Shown here piece by piece: positions 61,377 to 64,000 of a stretch of 64,000 bases of DNA. The stretch is from Anditalea andensis. GTDB lineage: Bacteria; Bacteroidota; Bacteroidia; Cytophagales; Cyclobacteriaceae. Location: contig NZ_JMIH01000016.1 of NCBI RefSeq assembly GCF_000714815.1, positions 124,001 to 188,000 of the forward strand. Reading direction: 5' to 3'. A program made the translations under genes and the position numbers. The notes beneath the pieces were generated by a model. That model was not told where the DNA came from, ran no database searches, and saw nothing but the letters and a program-made list of their open reading frames with translations. Position 1 is the first letter of the stretch. Each line of letters opens with the position of its first letter.

Positions 61377-62849
61377 TTATATGGAACCGGTTCTATATGA
61401 TCTCAAGGAAGTGATGGCTACAGTCCCATAACCTATCGCTAACATAAGATGAAAAATGATCATCTCATAAGTAGCTGTATAGATAGACAATATCACCATA
61501 CAACTAAATATTATCATAAGTAAACCTTCTCCATAGGTGGTAAGGGGGATATTTATTTGATGGTAAACATTTTTTTGCCAGCTGTTCTTACCCTGTTTCA
61601 GATTGTACTTCGGCGTACGGATAAAGGGGGACTTTCTTCCTGTCAGTCCTTCCCATACTGCCTGGGAATTGTGCAGAGAAAGGCCCATGGATACAGAAAG
61701 GAAAAGCGGCAGTTCATACAGGAACTGTAGAGTACCTTTAAACCTAAATTTCAAAAGGCTAAGATTGGCAAAGAAGTAAACAAGGGCAATGACGATAAAA
61801 CTTAATAGAAATACTGCAGCCGCCTGAAAATAATACTCGGGTATCCAGTTATCATAAAACGCCCACCATATCGGAATGCTGCTGATACTCGCCACCAGTA
61901 CCGCTATAAATATAAAACTGTTCAGCAAATGGGCGGTAGCATGGTATTTAGTTTTCCATGGCAATGGAAGTGTAAAAACCGATTTAAGGTGTTTAACAGC
62001 ACACTCTGCCCCCCCTTTGGTCCATCGAAACTGCTGTGACTTGATGGCAGACATCACCGGCGGGAGTTCTGCAGGCGAAGCTATATCAGGACGGTATATG
62101 AATTCCCAGCCTTTTTTCTGGGCCCTATAGCTTAGGTCAAGATCCTCCGTAAGCGTATCATCTTCCCAGTTGCCGGCATCAAGTATGCATGCTTTTCTCC
62201 ATATACCACCGGTCCCGTTAAAATTAATAAAAGCTTTTTGACAGTTTCGGCCCAACTGTTCCACCATGAAATGGGCGTCCAGTGCAAAAGCCTGAAGCCT
62301 GGTCAATATGGAATAGTCTTCATTAAGGTGGGTCCATCGGGACTGTACCATTCCAACCTTGGGATCCTTAAAAAAACCAACGGTCTTGATAAGAAAATCA
62401 GGGTCAGGTACAAAGTCTGCGTCGAAAATAGCTATAAGTTCCCCTTTAGCAGAGCCTAAAGCATTTTTTAACGCACCTGCCTTAAACCCTTTTCTATCAT
62501 CCCTTTGTATATGTACAATATCAAATTGAGGATATAGCCGGATACAGGATTGAACCATCTGTACTGTTTCGTCGGTACTGTCATCCAATAGCTGGATTTC
62601 AAGCTTGGCAGCAGGGTAACGGATAGCCGCAGCTGCATGGATCAGCCGATCCACTACATATTTTTCATTGAAGAGAGGCAGCTGAACCGTCACGTAAGGC
62701 AACGCTTCGATATCTGCTATTACTATTGGGCTAAGGTTTTTTTTCTTTTTTAAAAAAATGAAAAGTAGGTGGGCCTGTGCCAGGCTGTAAAAAAATACAA
62801 ACAGCATCGCCATTACATATACGGCTATAAAAGGATATATTAATATCAT
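61377..62849 (-). CDS. processive-type membrane glycosyltransferase, family 2 (cellulose-synthase-like)
   Basis: The 490-residue protein begins with one helix (about 5-27). The GT2 domain has YVTVQLPLFNEKYVVDRLI, the substrate-binding DDSTD, the FDADFVPDP metal site, the base TEDLDLSYRAQ, and QQFRW, the QxxRW acceptor motif. Several C-terminal helices follow (about 305-375 and 430-475). It resembles BcsA/HAS-like or glucosyl-lipid synthases. The polymer or glycolipid is unknown. It overlaps the upstream iron-sulfur protein gene by ATGA. Confidence 0.9.
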   Translation of the reverse strand: MILIYPFIAVYVMAMLFVFFYSLAQAHLLFIFLKKKKNLSPIVIADIEALPYVTVQLPLFNEKYVVDRLIHAAAAIRYPAAKLEIQLLDDSTDETVQMVQSCIRLYPQFDIVHIQRDDRKGFKAGALKNALGSAKGELIAIFDADFVPDPDFLIKTVGFFKDPKVGMVQSRWTHLNEDYSILTRLQAFALDAHFMVEQLGRNCQKAFINFNGTGGIWRKACILDAGNWEDDTLTEDLDLSYRAQKKGWEFIYRPDIASPAELPPVMSAIKSQQFRWTKGGAECAVKHLKSVFTLPLPWKTKYHATAHLLNSFIFIAVLVASISSIPIWWAFYDNWIPEYYFQAAAVFLLSFIVIALVYFFANLSLLKFRFKGTLQFLYELPLFLSVSMGLSLHNSQAVWEGLTGRKSPFIRTPKYNLKQGKNSWQKNVYHQINIPLTTYGEGLLMIIFSCMVILSIYTATYEMIIFHLMLAIGYGTVAITSLRSYRTGSI

Positions 62850-63958
62850 TGATTTTTGATCGTAACGGATTTATTGCCTATGATGATCGGCATGTCGGAT
62901 ATCCTACCTTCTTCGTTGCCGTTTTCCAACTTAAGTACTCCACGAGGACATACAGAAGAACATACTCCGCAGCCTACACAGGAGGCCCTCACTATATTCT
63001 GTCCCCGCTGGGCATACCAGCGTACATCTATGCCCATTTCACAATAAGTGGAACAATTGCCACAAGATATACATTGTCCGCCGTTTGTGGTAATTCTGAA
63101 GCGACTTTTAAATCTTTGAACAATGCCCAAGTAAGCAGCCAGAGGGCAGCCATATCGGCACCATACCCTATTTCCCATAAATGGATAAAAACCCACTCCT
63201 ACCACCCCGGCAAATGCAGCCCCTATAAGAAAACCGTACCACTCATGCAGCATGTCAGTGCTATGGCCTAGCCATTCATATCCTGTGAAATAATTCACTA
63301 TGGTAAAAGCTGTCATCACCACCGCAAAAACCAATACACTGTGCACCATCCATCGTTCTATTTTCCAGGATTTAACAGACTTATCAGAAAGGTGACGGTA
63401 AGGATCACCTGCTGTCTCTGCCAGCCCCCCACAGCCACATACCCAGCTGCAGTACCAGCGCTTGCCATAAAAATAAGTCATCAGCGGCACCCCTATCACT
63501 ATCAGCAGTATTCCTGAGATCAGCATCAGCATACCGATGGCGCCACTGCTGAGCATATCGTCTATTCTATAGTCAAAAAAGAAGGTGTAATCCAACGGCC
63601 AGATATTGATGAAATTATGGTAAGGCTGATTGAATAGCATTAAAATCTCAGGTAATAAAAATGCAAAGCTTAACTGAAAAAACATCACAGAGGCCGTTCT
63701 AAGCATCTGGTATCTGTTACCCCAATATTTACGGAACATGCGGATGCCCATCACCAGAATAGCAAGGGTATAAATGACCCCGTACATAAACCACTGACTT
63801 GCAGGGCCTCCGGATATCTTCCTACTGATAGGGTCTGTTATCAGTACCCAATTGACGATATAGGCCGGATACCAATAAAGTAATATATATATGAGTATTA
63901 GATAGATTCCTACTGTAATGCCTATGATACCCCTTCTTTTGTTGGAAGATAACATCAA
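62846..63958 (-). CDS. NapH/NosR-like membrane 4Fe-4S protein, N-terminus possibly beyond the window
   Basis: The 370-residue part has six hydrophobic helices. Between them lie the loop motifs WYCSWVCGCGG and VWCRYGCPLAAYLG, which are typical of NapH/YccM. Two 4Fe-4S binding sites, CISCGNCSTYC and CVGCGVCSSVCPRG, are near residues 297-344. It should pass electrons between the quinone pool and a partner. A start at 63955 (ATG) or 63958 (TTG) is possible, but the frame stays open to base 64000 (PLYRGEPKGIKHNGL), so the protein may be longer. The overlap with the glycosyltransferase gene suggests one operon. Confidence 0.85.
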   Translation of the reverse strand: MMLSSNKRRGIIGITVGIYLILIYILLYWYPAYIVNWVLITDPISRKISGGPASQWFMYGVIYTLAILVMGIRMFRKYWGNRYQMLRTASVMFFQLSFAFLLPEILMLFNQPYHNFINIWPLDYTFFFDYRIDDMLSSGAIGMLMLISGILLIVIGVPLMTYFYGKRWYCSWVCGCGGLAETAGDPYRHLSDKSVKSWKIERWMVHSVLVFAVVMTAFTIVNYFTGYEWLGHSTDMLHEWYGFLIGAAFAGVVGVGFYPFMGNRVWCRYGCPLAAYLGIVQRFKSRFRITTNGGQCISCGNCSTYCEMGIDVRWYAQRGQNIVRASCVGCGVCSSVCPRGVLKLENGNEEGRISDMPIIIGNKSVTIKNQ

Positions 63959-64000
63959 ACCATTGTGCTTTATTCCCTTTGGTTCACCTCGGTAAAGTGG

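Overview
The window is a stretch of chromosome from a member of the Bacteroidota, most likely the order Cytophagales. The grounds are a SusC/SusD pair driven by an ECF sigma factor and a FecR anti-sigma factor, TonB-dependent receptors, an OmpA protein with PD40 repeats, DUF2452 and DUF4843 proteins, moderately AT-rich DNA, and very sparse Shine-Dalgarno signals. I found no rRNA, tRNA, CRISPR array, complete insertion sequence or prophage.

Layout. 0-7 kb holds housekeeping and conserved genes: the 5' part of parE, a ROK kinase, a CvfB-like RNA-binding protein, 3-hydroxybutyryl-CoA dehydrogenase, a deoxynucleoside kinase, and a DUF2452 cluster with a 56-residue membrane protein. 7-20 kb holds an orphan Hpt-like protein, an exported S9 peptidase overlapping a gamma-glutamyltransferase lipoprotein, an RhlE-type helicase, an OmpA/PD40 protein next to a deoxyhypusine-synthase-like enzyme, an OmpH chaperone, an HDAC-family hydrolase, a truncated AlbA_2 protein and a desaturase. 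20-25.7 kb holds a BlaI/BlaR1-type pair whose last domain is broken, then a peroxide-defence group (GPx, LLM oxidoreductase, Ohr, OhrR) with a clear palindrome in front of ohrR. 25.8-30.4 kb is a SNF2 helicase followed after one base by an unrecognised 600-residue protein.

30.5-31.1 kb is a small graveyard: a fossil of an NAD(P)-binding reductase diverging from a doubly mutated HxlR regulator. 31.1-35.7 kb looks richer in G+C and carries a PRISE-type SDR, a cysteine desulfurase and an XdhC-MocA fusion, which are maturation factors for a molybdenum hydroxylase that is not in the window.

The most coherent accessory unit is about 36.8-51.7 kb on the minus strand: GH20 hexosaminidase, ECF sigma, FecR, SusC with an STN domain, SusD, a DUF4843 lipoprotein, a class-C-type serine hydrolase, an exported glutamate-racemase-like lipoprotein, an N-acyl-D-amino-acid deacylase and a degenerate SDR. 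I read it as a candidate locus for capture and envelope-side processing of D-amino-acid-containing material such as peptidoglycan fragments or N-acyl-D-glutamate. A folded-looking element of about 96 nt sits directly in front of the deacylase gene. 52-58 kb is an ABC-2-type transporter operon enclosing a siderophore-type TonB-dependent receptor. 58-60.5 kb has an exported AstE/ASPA-family hydrolase translationally coupled to a 33-residue membrane peptide, and a lipoprotein. 60.6-64 kb is an operon of a polyferredoxin-type membrane protein and two family 2 glycosyltransferases, running off the right edge.
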